A stretch of DNA of 49,926 nucleotides from JACQAI01 sp035507915 (GCA_035507915.1 DATJNS010000121.1:1-49926); one strand, 5' to 3'; shown: positions 1-9,534, counted from the stretch's first letter. Made by a program: numbers and translations. The notes: generated from the letters alone by a model not told the origin.

Positions 1-3000
1 CACCTCGGCGCGGCTCGCCGGGCCGAACAGCGGCGCGAAGGCGGGGTCTTCCATGATGCGCAGCGTTTCGGCGAGCCATGCGCCTTGGGTCGCGGCGGCG
101 AGCCCGTGCTGCCGGCGCGCGAGGAAACGGCGGCCCGCCCCGGCGCGCTGCGCCGGCGGCAGATCGGGCAGGGTCTGGAGCAACCGATGGATCAGCCGGC
201 CCCGCTGGAATCGGCTCGAGTCATCGTCGCCGAGCGGCGAGCGAACCGGCGGCGGGTCGTCTGGGCGCGACGGCGCGAGCGGCCGGCCGGGTGTTGGCTC
301 GGGCACGGGCGGCGCGCCCAGCCAAGCGGGTCCGTCGCGCACCGGCGTGATCGCCGCCGACGGCGCTGTACCGGGCTCGGTTGCGGCAGTCTGGGGGCAG
401 GTCAGCCGCCAGCCCTCGCCACGCCAGTCGGCAAAACCGAGCGCACCGAAGTCGAACGCGACGCGTTGCGCGCCCTGCGCCTCGAGCGCGGCCAGTCCGC
501 CTTCGATCAGGCGATACCAGGAATCGGGCGGCGCACCGCGTCGCGGCGGCCAGCCGACCACGTACAGACGATCGGCAGCGCGCGTCATCGCGACATAGAG
601 CAGTCGTCGATACTCGCGATCGCGCGCCACTTCCGCGAGCCTGCGCAACGCGCCCGCGCTCCGGTCGACGTGCCGCGCGCGGGGCACCCAGATCGGCCCC
701 CACGCCAATCCGTGGGCCGGCTCGCTCGGCCACAGCAGGCGATCGAACTCGGTCGGCTTCTGCATGGTGTCGGCCAGGATCACGATCGGCGCCTCGAGCC
801 CCTTGGCGCCGTGCACCGTCATGATGCGGACCTCGTCGCGCGCGCCGACGTCGCTGTCGCGCTTGACCTCGAGGCCGCCGCGCTCGAGCCAGTGCAGGAA
901 GCCTTCGAGCGACGGCGCATGCGCGCGCTCGTAGACCAGACACTGGGCGAGAAACTCGTCGATCGGATCGTTGGCCTCCTCGCCGAGGCGGGCGAGCAGG
1001 CGGGCACGCCCGCCGTCGACCGCGAGCACGCGCGAGAACAGCTCGAACGGCGGCGTGAAATCGGCGGTCGCGAGCAGGCTAGCCAAATAGTCGCGCACGG
1101 CGGCAAGCGCGGAATCGGCCGCCGCGGCGTCCTGCAGCGCGGTCCATAGCGAGCCCCGCCGCTTGTACGCGAGCGTGAACAACGCATCCTCGTCAAGGCC
1201 GACGAGCGGCGACTTGAGCACGCAGGCCAGCGTCAGATCGTCCTCCGGCAGCAGGAGGAAGCGGCCGAGCGCGACCAGATCCATCACCGCGAGCTGGTCG
1301 GTCAACACCATGCGGTCGACGCCGGCGACCGGGATGCCGCGCTCCTTGAGCGCGCGCACCAGCTCCTCGACGAAGCCGGTGCGCCGGCGCACCAGCACCA
1401 GGATGTCGCCCTCGGTGATCGGGCGGCCGCGCGACTCCAGCAGCTCTCCGGAGCGGCACAGCGCATGGATGTGCGCGGCGACCAGCCGGGCCGCGCGCAC
1501 CAGGGGCGCCTGCGTCGACTCGCGCGCGAGCGGCGGCTGCCAGGCGCCCAGCGGCGTGCTCGCGGGCAGCGGCGTCAGCGGCCACAGCTCGACCAGGCCG
1601 GCGTGCCCGATGCGCGACGGCGCGTGCTTGAGCGCGGCGGCCGTTACGACGCCATCGCGTGCAGCCGGTCGGGCGAACACCGCGTCGACCGCTTGCAGCA
1701 CGGCCGCGCTCGACCGGAACGATATGTCGAGCTCGACCTCGAGCCACTCCTGATCGGCCTGGTTGACGCGTCGCTCGAAATGCGCGCGCATCGCCTCGAA
1801 GGCGGTCGGATCGGCGCGCTGGAAGCTGAAGATCGACTGCTTGGCGTCGCCGACCGCGAAGATCGTGCGCGGCCGCGTTGTCACACCCTCGCCGGCGAAG
1901 AACTCCTCGGCCAGCGCCTCGATGACCTCCCATTGCTCGGGATTGGTGTCCTGCGCCTCGTCGATCAGGATGTGATCGAGTCCGCCATCGAGTTTGTAGA
2001 GCACCCACGAGCAGCCGCCGTCGCTGCGCAGCAGGTCGCGCGTCTTGAGGATCAGGTCGTCGTAGTCGAGCGCGACGCGCCGCCGTTTGACCGTCTCGTA
2101 GGCGTCGAGCAGGGTGTCGCCGAGCCGCAGCAGCGCGGCCGTCGCCTCGAGGATGGTTGCGCTGCGGATCTTCTCCTCCAGACCCGAGAGCCGTTCGGCC
2201 TCGGCGGCGAGGATCTCTGGCACCTCCGGTGCCGCGGCGGCGCATCGCTTGCTCGCGAGCGATTTACGAACCTCGCCATCCTTGGTGAAGAAGACCGACC
2301 GATAGTCGGGATAGGCGTCGTGACGCGTCCCCCGTTCATCGAGAAAGCGCGCGATCGCCGCGCCGTGCTGCTGGTCGGTAGGGCTGCCCTTTGCCAGCGC
2401 CTGCGCGGCGCGCCGCAGGTCGGCTTCGTGCGCGGGCTCGAGCGCGATCAGCGCGGTGCGCACCGCCTCGAGTTGGCGATCCGGCGTGACGCCGAGCCGC
2501 GCCGCGATCGCCGTGATCAGGCGCTCGACACCGCCATGCAGCGCGATCATCCGGCGCACCCGCCCGCGCTCGCTGATCAGTCCGGCCAGCAGTTCGGCGA
2601 ACTCCTGCTCCTGAACGTGGTCGGTTGCGACGCGGAGCGCCTCCGCCAGTTCCGGCGCCACGAGGCCGCCGAGATCGGTCTCCCGCGTGCGCGCCAGCAC
2701 CGCCTCGCGCGCCTCGCGCCGCAGCTCCTCGGCGGTCACGTCGTCGATCACCGTGAAGTGCGGCGCGATGCCGGACTCGAGCGGGAAACGCGCCAGCAGC
2801 GATTGGCAGAAGGCGTGGATCGTCTGGATCTTGAGGCCGCCCGGGGCGTCGAGCACGGCGGCGAACAGCTGGCGCGCGCGCACCCGCTCGTGCGCTTCCG
2901 GCCGACGTCCGGTGAGGTCGTGCAGGTCGCGGTCGAGATCGTCGTCCGATTGGGTCGCCCAGCGGCTCAGGCGCTTGACGACGCGGCCCATCATCTCCGC

Positions 3001-3192
3001 GGCGGCCGCCTTCGTGAAGGTCAGGCAGAGCAGGCGGGTCGGCGGCGTACCTTGGAGCATCAGGTTGAGCACGCGGTCGGTCAACACCGTGGTCTTACCG
3101 GTGCCGGCCGAGGCGCTGACCCACACGCTGTTGTCCGGGTGGGCCGCCTTCTGCTGGCGCTTGGTCGCCAGCGACGCCGCGGGCGCGCTCAC
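1..3192 (-). CDS. addA: AddA, helicase-nuclease subunit of double-strand-break repair (3' end cut by window edge)
   Basis: UvrD/RecB-like superfamily 1 helicase. With AddB it resects DNA double-strand breaks for RecA loading. The frame is open from a GTG at 3192 to the left edge, giving 1064 codons without the C-terminus. The Walker A motif SASAGTGKT has its Lys at residue 33, and the Walker B/DEAD-like motif LIDEAQDTN begins with Asp 411. Further SF1 signatures follow, including AVGDAKQSIFSFQ, MTVHGAKGLEAPIV and RLLYVAMTRAADRLYVVGW. Near residue 1010 the segment RGRLIHRLLQ marks the start of the RecB-type nuclease domain, most of which lies outside the window. The GTG start overlaps the addB stop (GTGA), so the two are translationally coupled. 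The family is certain. Completeness of the nuclease cannot be judged here. Confidence 0.95.
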   Translation of the reverse strand, partial: MSAPAASLATKRQQKAAHPDNSVWVSASAGTGKTTVLTDRVLNLMLQGTPPTRLLCLTFTKAAAAEMMGRVVKRLSRWATQSDDDLDRDLHDLTGRRPEAHERVRARQLFAAVLDAPGGLKIQTIHAFCQSLLARFPLESGIAPHFTVIDDVTAEELRREAREAVLARTRETDLGGLVAPELAEALRVATDHVQEQEFAELLAGLISERGRVRRMIALHGGVERLITAIAARLGVTPDRQLEAVRTALIALEPAHEADLRRAAQALAKGSPTDQQHGAAIARFLDERGTRHDAYPDYRSVFFTKDGEVRKSLASKRCAAAAPEVPEILAAEAERLSGLEEKIRSATILEATAALLRLGDTLLDAYETVKRRRVALDYDDLILKTRDLLRSDGGCSWVLYKLDGGLDHILIDEAQDTNPEQWEVIEALAEEFFAGEGVTTRPRTIFAVGDAKQSIFSFQRADPTAFEAMRAHFERRVNQADQEWLEVELDISFRSSAAVLQAVDAVFARPAARDGVVTAAALKHAPSRIGHAGLVELWPLTPLPASTPLGAWQPPLARESTQAPLVRAARLVAAHIHALCRSGELLESRGRPITEGDILVLVRRRTGFVEELVRALKERGIPVAGVDRMVLTDQLAVMDLVALGRFLLLPEDDLTLACVLKSPLVGLDEDALFTLAYKRRGSLWTALQDAAAADSALAAVRDYLASLLATADFTPPFELFSRVLAVDGGRARLLARLGEEANDPIDEFLAQCLVYERAHAPSLEGFLHWLERGGLEVKRDSDVGARDEVRIMTVHGAKGLEAPIVILADTMQKPTEFDRLLWPSEPAHGLAWGPIWVPRARHVDRSAGALRRLAEVARDREYRRLLYVAMTRAADRLYVVGWPPRRGAPPDSWYRLIEGGLAALEAQGAQRVAFDFGALGFADWRGEGWRLTCPQTAATEPGTAPSAAITPVRDGPAWLGAPPVPEPTPGRPLAPSRPDDPPPVRSPLGDDDSSRFQRGRLIHRLLQTLPDLPPAQRAGAGRRFLARRQHGLAAATQGAWLAETLRIMEDPAFAPLFGPASRAEV

Positions 3193-6128
3193 TCGGGCTC
3201 CTCGCCGCCCGACCATTCCTTGACCCGCGCGAGATGCGCGTAATCGGAATATTTGGGCGCCTTGTCGGGGCGCGGCATCGAAGGGTAGGCGGTCGACGGG
3301 TCATCGAACCGGTCGATCAGCGCGCGTATGCCGCGGTCCGCGTCCGCGATCGCCGTCTCGACGTCGTCGCGCAACGGTCGGATCTCGCCCGCCGGATCGC
3401 CGCCCGACAAGCGCCAGTAGGCCAGCGCGCCGACGCGAGCTGCCGTCAGATCCGTGAACCCGCCGGCGCGTGCGATCACGGCTTCGAGCGGCAGTTGCGG
3501 CGACAGGCCGGCATTGACGTCGATCCAGTCGGGCGGCTTGCCGGTCTTGTAGTCGACGATCGTGAGCGAGCCGTCATGTCCGCGCTCGATCCGATCGGCG
3601 ATCGCCGTCAGGATGAAGGGGCCGCCCCGCGCGTCGATCGCGAGCCGGCCGTGGCACTCCGTGACGATCTCGGCGAGCATTCCACGGCGCTCGGTCTCGG
3701 CGGCGATGAACCAGCGTGCGACGCGCTCGAAGCGCGGCCACCAGAAGGCCCACACGGCCGGCTGGTCGAGTCTCGGCCCGAACGCCTGGCGACCGAACGC
3801 GACGAGACGCGCGAGGGCATCGTCGGGCAGTCCCGCGGGATGCGCGCGCACGAAGTCGTCGAGCGCCTTGTGGATGAACTGCCCGCGCTCGGCCGCGCCA
3901 GGATCGGCGTCGAGCGGCTCGAGCGCCTTCAGACGGAGAATGTGGCGGGCATAGATCTCGTAAGGATCGCGCATCCATTTCTCGACGGCGGTGACCGACA
4001 GCGTGCGCGGCCGTGCGTCGAGCGGCGGCCGTGGCGCGGGCGGTGGCCAGGCGCGCGACTCGGCGACCATCCCCTGTCCGCGGTGCCAGGCGAGCCAGCG
4101 GCGTCCGTCGTCGAGCGCGGCGGCTTGTCCGGCGGCCTGCAGCACGGTGTCGAGCCGCTGCAGCCAACGCGACGGTACGGTCGGCGCGCCGTCGACCTTG
4201 AGGGCGCGCGTCAGCAGCACGTCCTTCGCGGCGAACGCCTGGGCGAAGTCGTGCGCCGCGAGACCGATCCGGCGTTCGGGCGCCGGCAGGCCGAAGGCTT
4301 CGCGCATCGGTCGGCTGAGCCAGGCGTCGACCGGCGGCTCGGCGGGCCAGGTGTCCTCATTGAGCCCGCCCAGGATCACGCGGTCGGCGTGCTGCAGGCG
4401 TGCTTCGAGCGGGCCCAGGATGGCGAGCCGGGGATGTCGGCCGTAGCGCGGCCGCACCACGTGACCCTGGATCAGCGCATCGAACAAGCCCGGATAGTGC
4501 GCGCCGCGCAGGAACGGGAAGTCTTGCGCACCCTCGACGAGCTCGGCGATCCAGGTCGCGCACACCTCGCCGGCGTCGCCCGCCCACAGCCGCGCGGCGC
4601 CGTCCTGGTCGGCGGTCTTCGCCAGTGCTTCGGCAACCCCGATATGCGCGCGCACCAGGTCGCGGAGCGTCGTCGTCTCGTGATCGATCGCGGCGCGCAG
4701 CGGCTCGAGCAATGCGGCCAGCCGCGCGACGAAGCGCTGGAGCCGCTCGCGCGTTTCGACGGAGAGATCGGTCCGATGCGCGATCGCGTCGGCGAGCGGC
4801 TTGAGGCCGAGGCCGGTGCGCGGCCCGCGCAGCACGCGCCGCTCGAGCTCGCGCACCCGGCGCCGGAAGCTCCCGAGCTCGCGGCCCCCGGCGGCCAACG
4901 GATGCTTGAGCAGGGCGAGGAGATCGACCGGGGCCGCTGGGGCCGCCGCGGTCGCAGCGAGCAGGCGCAGGAACACGCCGGGCGGCGTCTGGTCGAGCGG
5001 CAGACCCGCCGAGTCGTCGATCGCGATGCCGAACCGCCCGAGCTCGGCGGCGACGCGGCGCGCCAGGGCGCGGTCGGGCGTCACCAGCGCCGCGGTCTCG
5101 CCGGGCCGCTCGAGCGTCTCGCGCAGCGCGAGCGCGATGACGCCGGCCTCCTCGCGCGGACTGGCGCAGTCGCAGCGGGCGACGCCGGTCAAGGGCGCGC
5201 GCGGCAAGGCCTCGGGTCGACGCCAATCGTCCGAGGCGTCGGCCGGCAGCATCGCCACGCTGAGCCAGCGCGCGCGGGTCGGATCGGCGTCGGCCGCACC
5301 GGCGGGCCAGAGCTCGACGGTATCGCGCGGGCGTTGCAGGCGCTCGAGCAGGGCCTTCAGGCCGAATTGCGGATGACCCGGGTCGAGCCTGGCCCATGCC
5401 GCCTCGCTCATGTCCTGATCGAGCCCGGGCAGCACGAGCGCGCCGCCCGGCAGCCCGAGGATGACCTCCATCAGATCGGCGGTCGCCGGGATGCTGCCGG
5501 TCGAGCCTGCGGCGATCACGGGCTCGCGCGGCGGCGTCGCGCGCCACAGCGCGGCCTGCGCACCGAGCACGGCGTCGCGGCGCGTCGCGCCGTCGACCGC
5601 GCCCTCCTGGCGCAGCAGCGCCGGCCACCGGTCGGTCAGGATGGCGAGGAAGTCGAGCACCTTCTGCCAATGCGCGGCATAGGCGTCGGGGACGAGCCCG
5701 CGCAGCCCCGCCAGATCGAGGCGCTCGGTCGCAATCTGGTCGAGCAGGCGCGCCAGCTCGCGCGCGAGCTGCGCGGCCTGACCGGGCTCGATCAGCGGAT
5801 CGCTCAGGATCAGGCGCGTCAGCAGGAGCTGGCGGCGCAGGCCGGGCAGCGCCTCCGGCAGATCGACCCCGGCGGCTTCATCCGACAACGCCGGGTCGGC
5901 GGGCTCGTCGCCGCGCAGCTCGATCTCGTCGACGTCGACATCGCCGAGCGGGACCAGCCGCGGCAGCAGCAACGCCGTGCCGTCGGCGGCGCGCAGGAAG
6001 GCATCACTCAGCGCCCGGCATGCGCGGCGGGTCGGGAAGAGGATCGTCGCGCGCGTCAACGCCAGCGGATCCGCGCGCGTCCGCGGATCGTCGAGCAACC
6101 CGCGCGCGAGCGCGTCGACGAACGGCAC
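3189..6128 (-). CDS. addB: AddB, nuclease/inactivated-helicase subunit of AddAB
   Basis: Partner of AddA in double-strand-break processing, alphaproteobacterial type, about 979 residues. The N-terminal part resembles a degenerate SF1 helicase. The C-terminal part is a RecB-family nuclease: LSVTAVEKWMRDPYEIYAR and GQFIHKALDDF precede the catalytic segment IVDYKTGK (Asp 859, Lys 861). I see no obvious cysteine cluster for a 4Fe-4S site. The first standard start codon is the GTG at 6128, but 13 upstream in-frame codons read EALTGRLFTIPPG and lead straight into VPFVDALARGLL. From memory, FTIPPG-like residues are conserved at AddB N-termini, so translation may start earlier at a non-standard codon. 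The murU stop lies in the same frame directly upstream. Confidence 0.94.
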   Translation of the reverse strand: MPFVDALARGLLDDPRTRADPLALTRATILFPTRRACRALSDAFLRAADGTALLLPRLVPLGDVDVDEIELRGDEPADPALSDEAAGVDLPEALPGLRRQLLLTRLILSDPLIEPGQAAQLARELARLLDQIATERLDLAGLRGLVPDAYAAHWQKVLDFLAILTDRWPALLRQEGAVDGATRRDAVLGAQAALWRATPPREPVIAAGSTGSIPATADLMEVILGLPGGALVLPGLDQDMSEAAWARLDPGHPQFGLKALLERLQRPRDTVELWPAGAADADPTRARWLSVAMLPADASDDWRRPEALPRAPLTGVARCDCASPREEAGVIALALRETLERPGETAALVTPDRALARRVAAELGRFGIAIDDSAGLPLDQTPPGVFLRLLAATAAAPAAPVDLLALLKHPLAAGGRELGSFRRRVRELERRVLRGPRTGLGLKPLADAIAHRTDLSVETRERLQRFVARLAALLEPLRAAIDHETTTLRDLVRAHIGVAEALAKTADQDGAARLWAGDAGEVCATWIAELVEGAQDFPFLRGAHYPGLFDALIQGHVVRPRYGRHPRLAILGPLEARLQHADRVILGGLNEDTWPAEPPVDAWLSRPMREAFGLPAPERRIGLAAHDFAQAFAAKDVLLTRALKVDGAPTVPSRWLQRLDTVLQAAGQAAALDDGRRWLAWHRGQGMVAESRAWPPPAPRPPLDARPRTLSVTAVEKWMRDPYEIYARHILRLKALEPLDADPGAAERGQFIHKALDDFVRAHPAGLPDDALARLVAFGRQAFGPRLDQPAVWAFWWPRFERVARWFIAAETERRGMLAEIVTECHGRLAIDARGGPFILTAIADRIERGHDGSLTIVDYKTGKPPDWIDVNAGLSPQLPLEAVIARAGGFTDLTAARVGALAYWRLSGGDPAGEIRPLRDDVETAIADADRGIRALIDRFDDPSTAYPSMPRPDKAPKYSDYAHLARVKEWSGGEEPE

Positions 6129-6167
6129 GCCGGGCGGAATGGTGAAGAGTCGGCCCGTGAGCGCCTC

Positions 6168-6905
6168 TCAATCGGTTGGTTCGGCGACGGCGACCAGCTT
6201 GAGCTCGTCGAGATGGCGCTGGGTCGTGGCGAGGTCCGCCGGCGTGCCGACGTGGAACCACAGCCCGTCATGCATGAGGCCGAACAGCCGGCCGGCCTCC
6301 TCGGCGCGATCGAAACAGCGATTGAGCGAGAACGCGCCGGCCGGCGCGCCGACGAGCAGACGCGGATGGAGCACCTGAACGCCGGCGTAGACGTGCGGCG
6401 CGACCTCGCCGGGCCGGCGTCGCGTGAGCTTGCCCAGCGGGTCGGCGAAATAATCGCCGACGCCGTCATAACCAACCGCCGCGACGGTGCGGTGGAGCAG
6501 CAGCAGCGCATCCATGTCGGCATCGCGCCAGGCGCGCGCCAGCCGCTCGAGCGCCGGCCTCGTGCCGTCGAGCCACAGCATGTCGCTGTTGATCACGAAG
6601 AACGGCTCCGCGCCGAGATCGGGCAGCGCCTTGACGATGCCGCCGCCGGTCTCGAGCAATTCCGGCTCGCGCGAGATCACGATGCGGGGCCGGCGGCGAT
6701 CCGCCAGATGGGCGGCGATCTGCTCGCCCAGCCAGTGCACGTTGACGACTGCGACCTCGACCCCGACCGCGGCCAGGTGATCGAGCGCGTGGTCGATCAG
6801 CGGCCGGCCCGACACCTCGATCAGCGGCTTCGGCCGGGTCTCGGACAGCGGGCGCATGCGCAGGCCGAGGCCGGCTGCGAGCACCATGGCGCGCCGGATC
6901 GTCAT
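6168..6905 (-). CDS. murU: MurU-like N-acetylmuramate-1-phosphate uridylyltransferase
   Basis: Nucleotidyltransferase of 245 residues that converts MurNAc-1-phosphate to UDP-MurNAc, the second step of the anabolic peptidoglycan-recycling route. The N-terminus carries the sugar-nucleotidyltransferase signature LAAGLGLRMRPLSETRPKPL with its G-x-G-x-R and Lys residues. A metal-binding Asp is visible in FVINSDMLW, and FHVGTPADL is typical near the C-terminus. The ATG at 6905 overlaps the amgK stop (ATGA); the longer open frame upstream lies inside amgK and is not used. The neighbour AmgK, which makes the substrate, argues strongly for MurU rather than a generic glucose-1-phosphate nucleotidyltransferase. 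Its stop TGA is in the same frame as addB. Confidence 0.9.
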   Translation of the reverse strand: MTIRRAMVLAAGLGLRMRPLSETRPKPLIEVSGRPLIDHALDHLAAVGVEVAVVNVHWLGEQIAAHLADRRRPRIVISREPELLETGGGIVKALPDLGAEPFFVINSDMLWLDGTRPALERLARAWRDADMDALLLLHRTVAAVGYDGVGDYFADPLGKLTRRRPGEVAPHVYAGVQVLHPRLLVGAPAGAFSLNRCFDRAEEAGRLFGLMHDGLWFHVGTPADLATTQRHLDELKLVAVAEPTD

Positions 6906-7936
6906 GACGATGTCGCTGGTTGCGGCGCGGGCTGCGGCGCGCGGCGCGCCGCCGGTGGCACGCGGTCGTCGAGCCAGGCCCGGAAATCGGCGAGCGCCGG
7001 ATGGCTCAGATCGCGCTCCAGGAGCCGCCAGACGCGCGGGATGTGGGCGAGGTAGCCGGGCTTGCCGTCGCGCGCCCACAGCCGCGTGAAGATGCCGATG
7101 ATCTTGAGGTTGCGCTGCGCGCTCAGCACGGCGCAGGCGGCCTCGAACGCATCCCGGTCGAGCTCGGGAAACGCCGCCGCGTAGCGGTCGATCATCCGCC
7201 GCGCCAGGGTCGGCGCGACGTCGCGGCGGGCGTCGTTGAGCAGGGACACCAGATCGTAGGCGGTCGGGCCGCGCACCGCGTCCTGGAAGTCGAGCAGACC
7301 GACGGCGCGCACGCCCGGACGGTCGAGCATCATGAGGTTGTCGACGTGGTAGTCGCGTAGCACCAACGTTTCCGGCACGCGCCGCACCAGCGCCAGCAGG
7401 TCGTCCCAGTGGGCGCGATATTCGGCGGCGAAACGGTGATCGGGCTCGAGCTGGCGGCGCGCCCACCAGTCGACGAACAGGCCGAGCTCGACGCCAAGCA
7501 GGCGATCATCGTAGGGCGGCACCGTGTCGAGCCGATCGGCAATCTCGCGGCGGTGCAGGTCGATGAGGAGGTCGACGGCGCCTTCGTAGAGCCGCGCTTC
7601 GGACACGCCCTCGCCGAGCGCGCGCGTATAGGTGCGGTCGCCGAAGTCCTCGATCAGCAGGAAACCGGCCTCGGCGTCCTCGCCGAGGATGCCGGGAGCG
7701 CTGTAGCCGAGCGCCGACAGCAAGTGCGCGATCGCGCGATAGGGCCGCACGTCCTCATGCGGCGGCGGGGCGTCCATCAGCATCGCGGTCTCGCCGCCGC
7801 GGCGCAGCCGCACGTAGCGCCGGAACGAGGCGTCGCCGGCGAGCGGCGCGCGCGCGGCGTCGGCCCAACCGCAGCGCGCGAGAAAGCCGGCCAGCGCGGC
7901 CGCCCGCTCGGCCGCCTGATCGACCGGCAGGTTCAT
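6902..7936 (-). CDS. amgK: AmgK-like N-acetylmuramate/N-acetylglucosamine kinase (APH family)
   Basis: Aminoglycoside-phosphotransferase-fold kinase of 344 residues. AmgK phosphorylates MurNAc (and GlcNAc) at C1 so that MurU can form UDP-MurNAc, bypassing de novo synthesis. Visible motifs are GDASFRRYVRL (nucleotide-binding start), MLMDAPPPHED, FLLIEDFGD, the catalytic loop VLRDYHVDNLM, and GLLDFQDAV with the metal-binding Asp. It overlaps tsaE upstream and murU downstream by 4 bases each, so all three are probably on one message. The C-terminal 15 residues are Pro/Ala/Gln-rich and probably disordered. It is not a resistance determinant; the linkage to murU settles the assignment. Confidence 0.9.
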   Translation of the reverse strand: MNLPVDQAAERAAALAGFLARCGWADAARAPLAGDASFRRYVRLRRGGETAMLMDAPPPHEDVRPYRAIAHLLSALGYSAPGILGEDAEAGFLLIEDFGDRTYTRALGEGVSEARLYEGAVDLLIDLHRREIADRLDTVPPYDDRLLGVELGLFVDWWARRQLEPDHRFAAEYRAHWDDLLALVRRVPETLVLRDYHVDNLMMLDRPGVRAVGLLDFQDAVRGPTAYDLVSLLNDARRDVAPTLARRMIDRYAAAFPELDRDAFEAACAVLSAQRNLKIIGIFTRLWARDGKPGYLAHIPRVWRLLERDLSHPALADFRAWLDDRVPPAARRAPQPAPQPATSS

Positions 7937-8397
7937 GCGGCGGCCGCCATGTCGGCGAGCCGCGCGTGCCAGCTGCCCTGGGCCTCCAGCGAGGCGCGGC
8001 GCCCGTCACCGGCGAAGTCGAGCCAAACGTCGAGCCGGTCGGCGGGCAACAGGTCGCCGAGCCGCTCGGGCCACTCGATCAGGCTGATTGCGCTCGCGAA
8101 CGCCTCGTCGACGCCGAGCTCGATGGCGTCGTCGGGCCGCTCGAGGCGGTACAGATCGAAATGCCAGACCGGTCCGTTCGGCAGCTCGTAGGTCTGCACC
8201 AGGGTGAAGGTCGGGCTCGGCACCTCGAGCGGACGCCCGGCCCGGGCTTCGATGAATGCGCGCGCGAAGCTCGTCTTGCCGCTGCCAAGGGGGCCGCGCA
8301 GCGCGACCACGTCGCCGATGCGCGCCAGCGGTGCCACGCGGGTGGCCAGGCGCGCGGTCGCGGCCGGATCGGGCAGGCTGGTTTCGAAGCGCGTCAT
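7933..8397 (-). CDS. tsaE: TsaE, ATPase of the tRNA t6A37 synthesis complex
   Basis: P-loop ATPase of 154 residues (former YjeE) that drives the TsaBD cycle forming threonylcarbamoyl-adenosine at A37 of ANN-decoding tRNAs. The Walker A motif is GPLGSGKTSFARAF. It is followed by the family motifs SPTFTLVQTYE, HFDLYRL and IEWPERL, in the usual order and spacing. The ATG at 8397 is the first gene of the minus-strand operon, and the stop overlaps the amgK start (ATGA). Length is normal for the family. A tsaE-amgK-murU linkage is recurrent in alphaproteobacteria (from memory). Confidence 0.95.
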   Translation of the reverse strand: MTRFETSLPDPAATARLATRVAPLARIGDVVALRGPLGSGKTSFARAFIEARAGRPLEVPSPTFTLVQTYELPNGPVWHFDLYRLERPDDAIELGVDEAFASAISLIEWPERLGDLLPADRLDVWLDFAGDGRRASLEAQGSWHARLADMAAAA

Positions 8398-8517
8398 GGC
8401 AGAGGCTTACTCCGCGAGGGCCGACCGCGGCAACCGCGTCGATACGCGAATCGCCATGACGGTTTCGCGACGCGCGGGGGTTGATCGCGGCGCCCCGGCT
8501 GGTCATCGTGTCTGCCC
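8398..8517. other. Divergent intergenic region between tsaE and the ferredoxin-NADP reductase
   Basis: 120 bases between two divergent start codons must hold the promoter for the tsaE-addA operon and that of the reductase. I see no convincing -35/-10 pair or operator. A GCGACGCGCG-rich stretch gives only weak inverted repeats. There is no Shine-Dalgarno sequence in front of the ATG at 8518. Confidence 0.4.
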
Positions 8518-9534
8518 ATGCCTGCCGACCACCACACAGACGTCGCGATCATCGGAGCCGGACCCGTCGGCCTGTTCGCGGTCTTCGAGTGCGGCATGCT
8601 CCGCATGAAGACCCATGTGATCGACGCGCTCGATACGGTCGGCGGGCAATGCGCGGCGCTCTATCCCGAGAAGCCGATCTTCGACATCCCGGGCTATCCG
8701 AAGATCGAGGCCGCCGAGCTGATCGACAAGCTGGCCGAGCAGGCGGCGCCGTTCGAGCCCGCCTATCATCTGGGCCGCCAGGTCGAGCAGCTCGTGCGCG
8801 CCGGAGACGGCGGCTGGCGCGTCGTCACCGCCGGCGGCGACACGATCACGGCCAAGGCCGTCATCGTCGCCGCCGGGGTCGGCGCGTTCGGGCCCAACCG
8901 GCCGCCGCTCGACGGCATCGGGGCCTTCGAGGGCAAGAGCGTGCTCTACTACGTCAAGCAGCGCGAAGCCTTGCGCGGCAAGCGCGTCGTGATCGCCGGC
9001 GGCGGCGATTCGGCGGTCGACTGGGCGCTGCTGCTGGCCGACATTGCGGCCCGCGTGATGGTCGTCCACCGCCGGCCCAAGTTCCGCGCCGCGCCCGAGA
9101 ATGCCGAGCGGCTGCGCGCGCTGGCCGACGCCGGCACTCTCGATCTGGTGGTGCCGTTCCAGCTCGCCGGGCTCGAGGGCAGCGGCGACCAGCTCGCCGC
9201 GGTGCTCGTCGAAAGCCTCGACGGCGCCAAGCGCCGGCTCGAGGCCGACGTCCTGCTGCCGTTCTTCGGGTTGGCGATGAATCTCGGGCCGATCGCCGGC
9301 TGGGGCCTCAATCTCGAGCGCAACCACATCGCGGTCGATCCGGCGACCTGCGCCACCAACGTGCCCGGCATCTTCGCGATCGGCGACATCGCGACCTACG
9401 GCGGCAAGCTCAAGCTGATCCTGTCCGGCTTCGCCGAGGCCGCGATGGCGGCCCACGCGATCCATCCGATCGTGCATCCCGGCGAGGTGTTGCATTTCGA
9501 GTACTCGACCACCAAGGGAGTCCCCGGGAGCTAG
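8518..9534 (+). CDS. Ferredoxin--NADP(+) reductase, thioredoxin-reductase-like (type 2 FNR)
   Basis: Flavoprotein of 338 residues, related in fold to thioredoxin reductase but lacking its CxxC redox pair. It moves electrons between NADPH and ferredoxin or flavodoxin. The N-terminal FAD fingerprint is VAIIGAGPVGLFAVFECGM, followed by GGQCAALYPEKPIFDIPGYP, characteristic of this FNR group. The NADP-binding Rossmann motif VVIAGGGDSAVDWALLL sits mid-protein, and the C-terminal FAD segment is GIFAIGDIATY. The end EYSTTKGVPGS is typical. It is monocistronic, divergent from tsaE and convergent with the MscS channel. The ATG at 8518 places the FAD motif at the expected distance from the N-terminus. 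Confidence 0.9.
   Translation: MPADHHTDVAIIGAGPVGLFAVFECGMLRMKTHVIDALDTVGGQCAALYPEKPIFDIPGYPKIEAAELIDKLAEQAAPFEPAYHLGRQVEQLVRAGDGGWRVVTAGGDTITAKAVIVAAGVGAFGPNRPPLDGIGAFEGKSVLYYVKQREALRGKRVVIAGGGDSAVDWALLLADIAARVMVVHRRPKFRAAPENAERLRALADAGTLDLVVPFQLAGLEGSGDQLAAVLVESLDGAKRRLEADVLLPFFGLAMNLGPIAGWGLNLERNHIAVDPATCATNVPGIFAIGDIATYGGKLKLILSGFAEAAMAAHAIHPIVHPGEVLHFEYSTTKGVPGS

Noticed and set aside
3234..7055. A plus-strand open frame of 1273 codons opposite addB, murU and amgK
   Set aside because: It is the mirror of strongly coding minus-strand genes. In very GC-rich DNA antisense frames stay open by chance. Its translation is Arg/Glu/Ala-rich without any recognisable domain.
6902..7936. Aminoglycoside-resistance phosphotransferase
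   Set aside because: The kinase fold is shared, but overlap with murU on one side and tsaE on the other identifies the cell-wall-recycling kinase AmgK.
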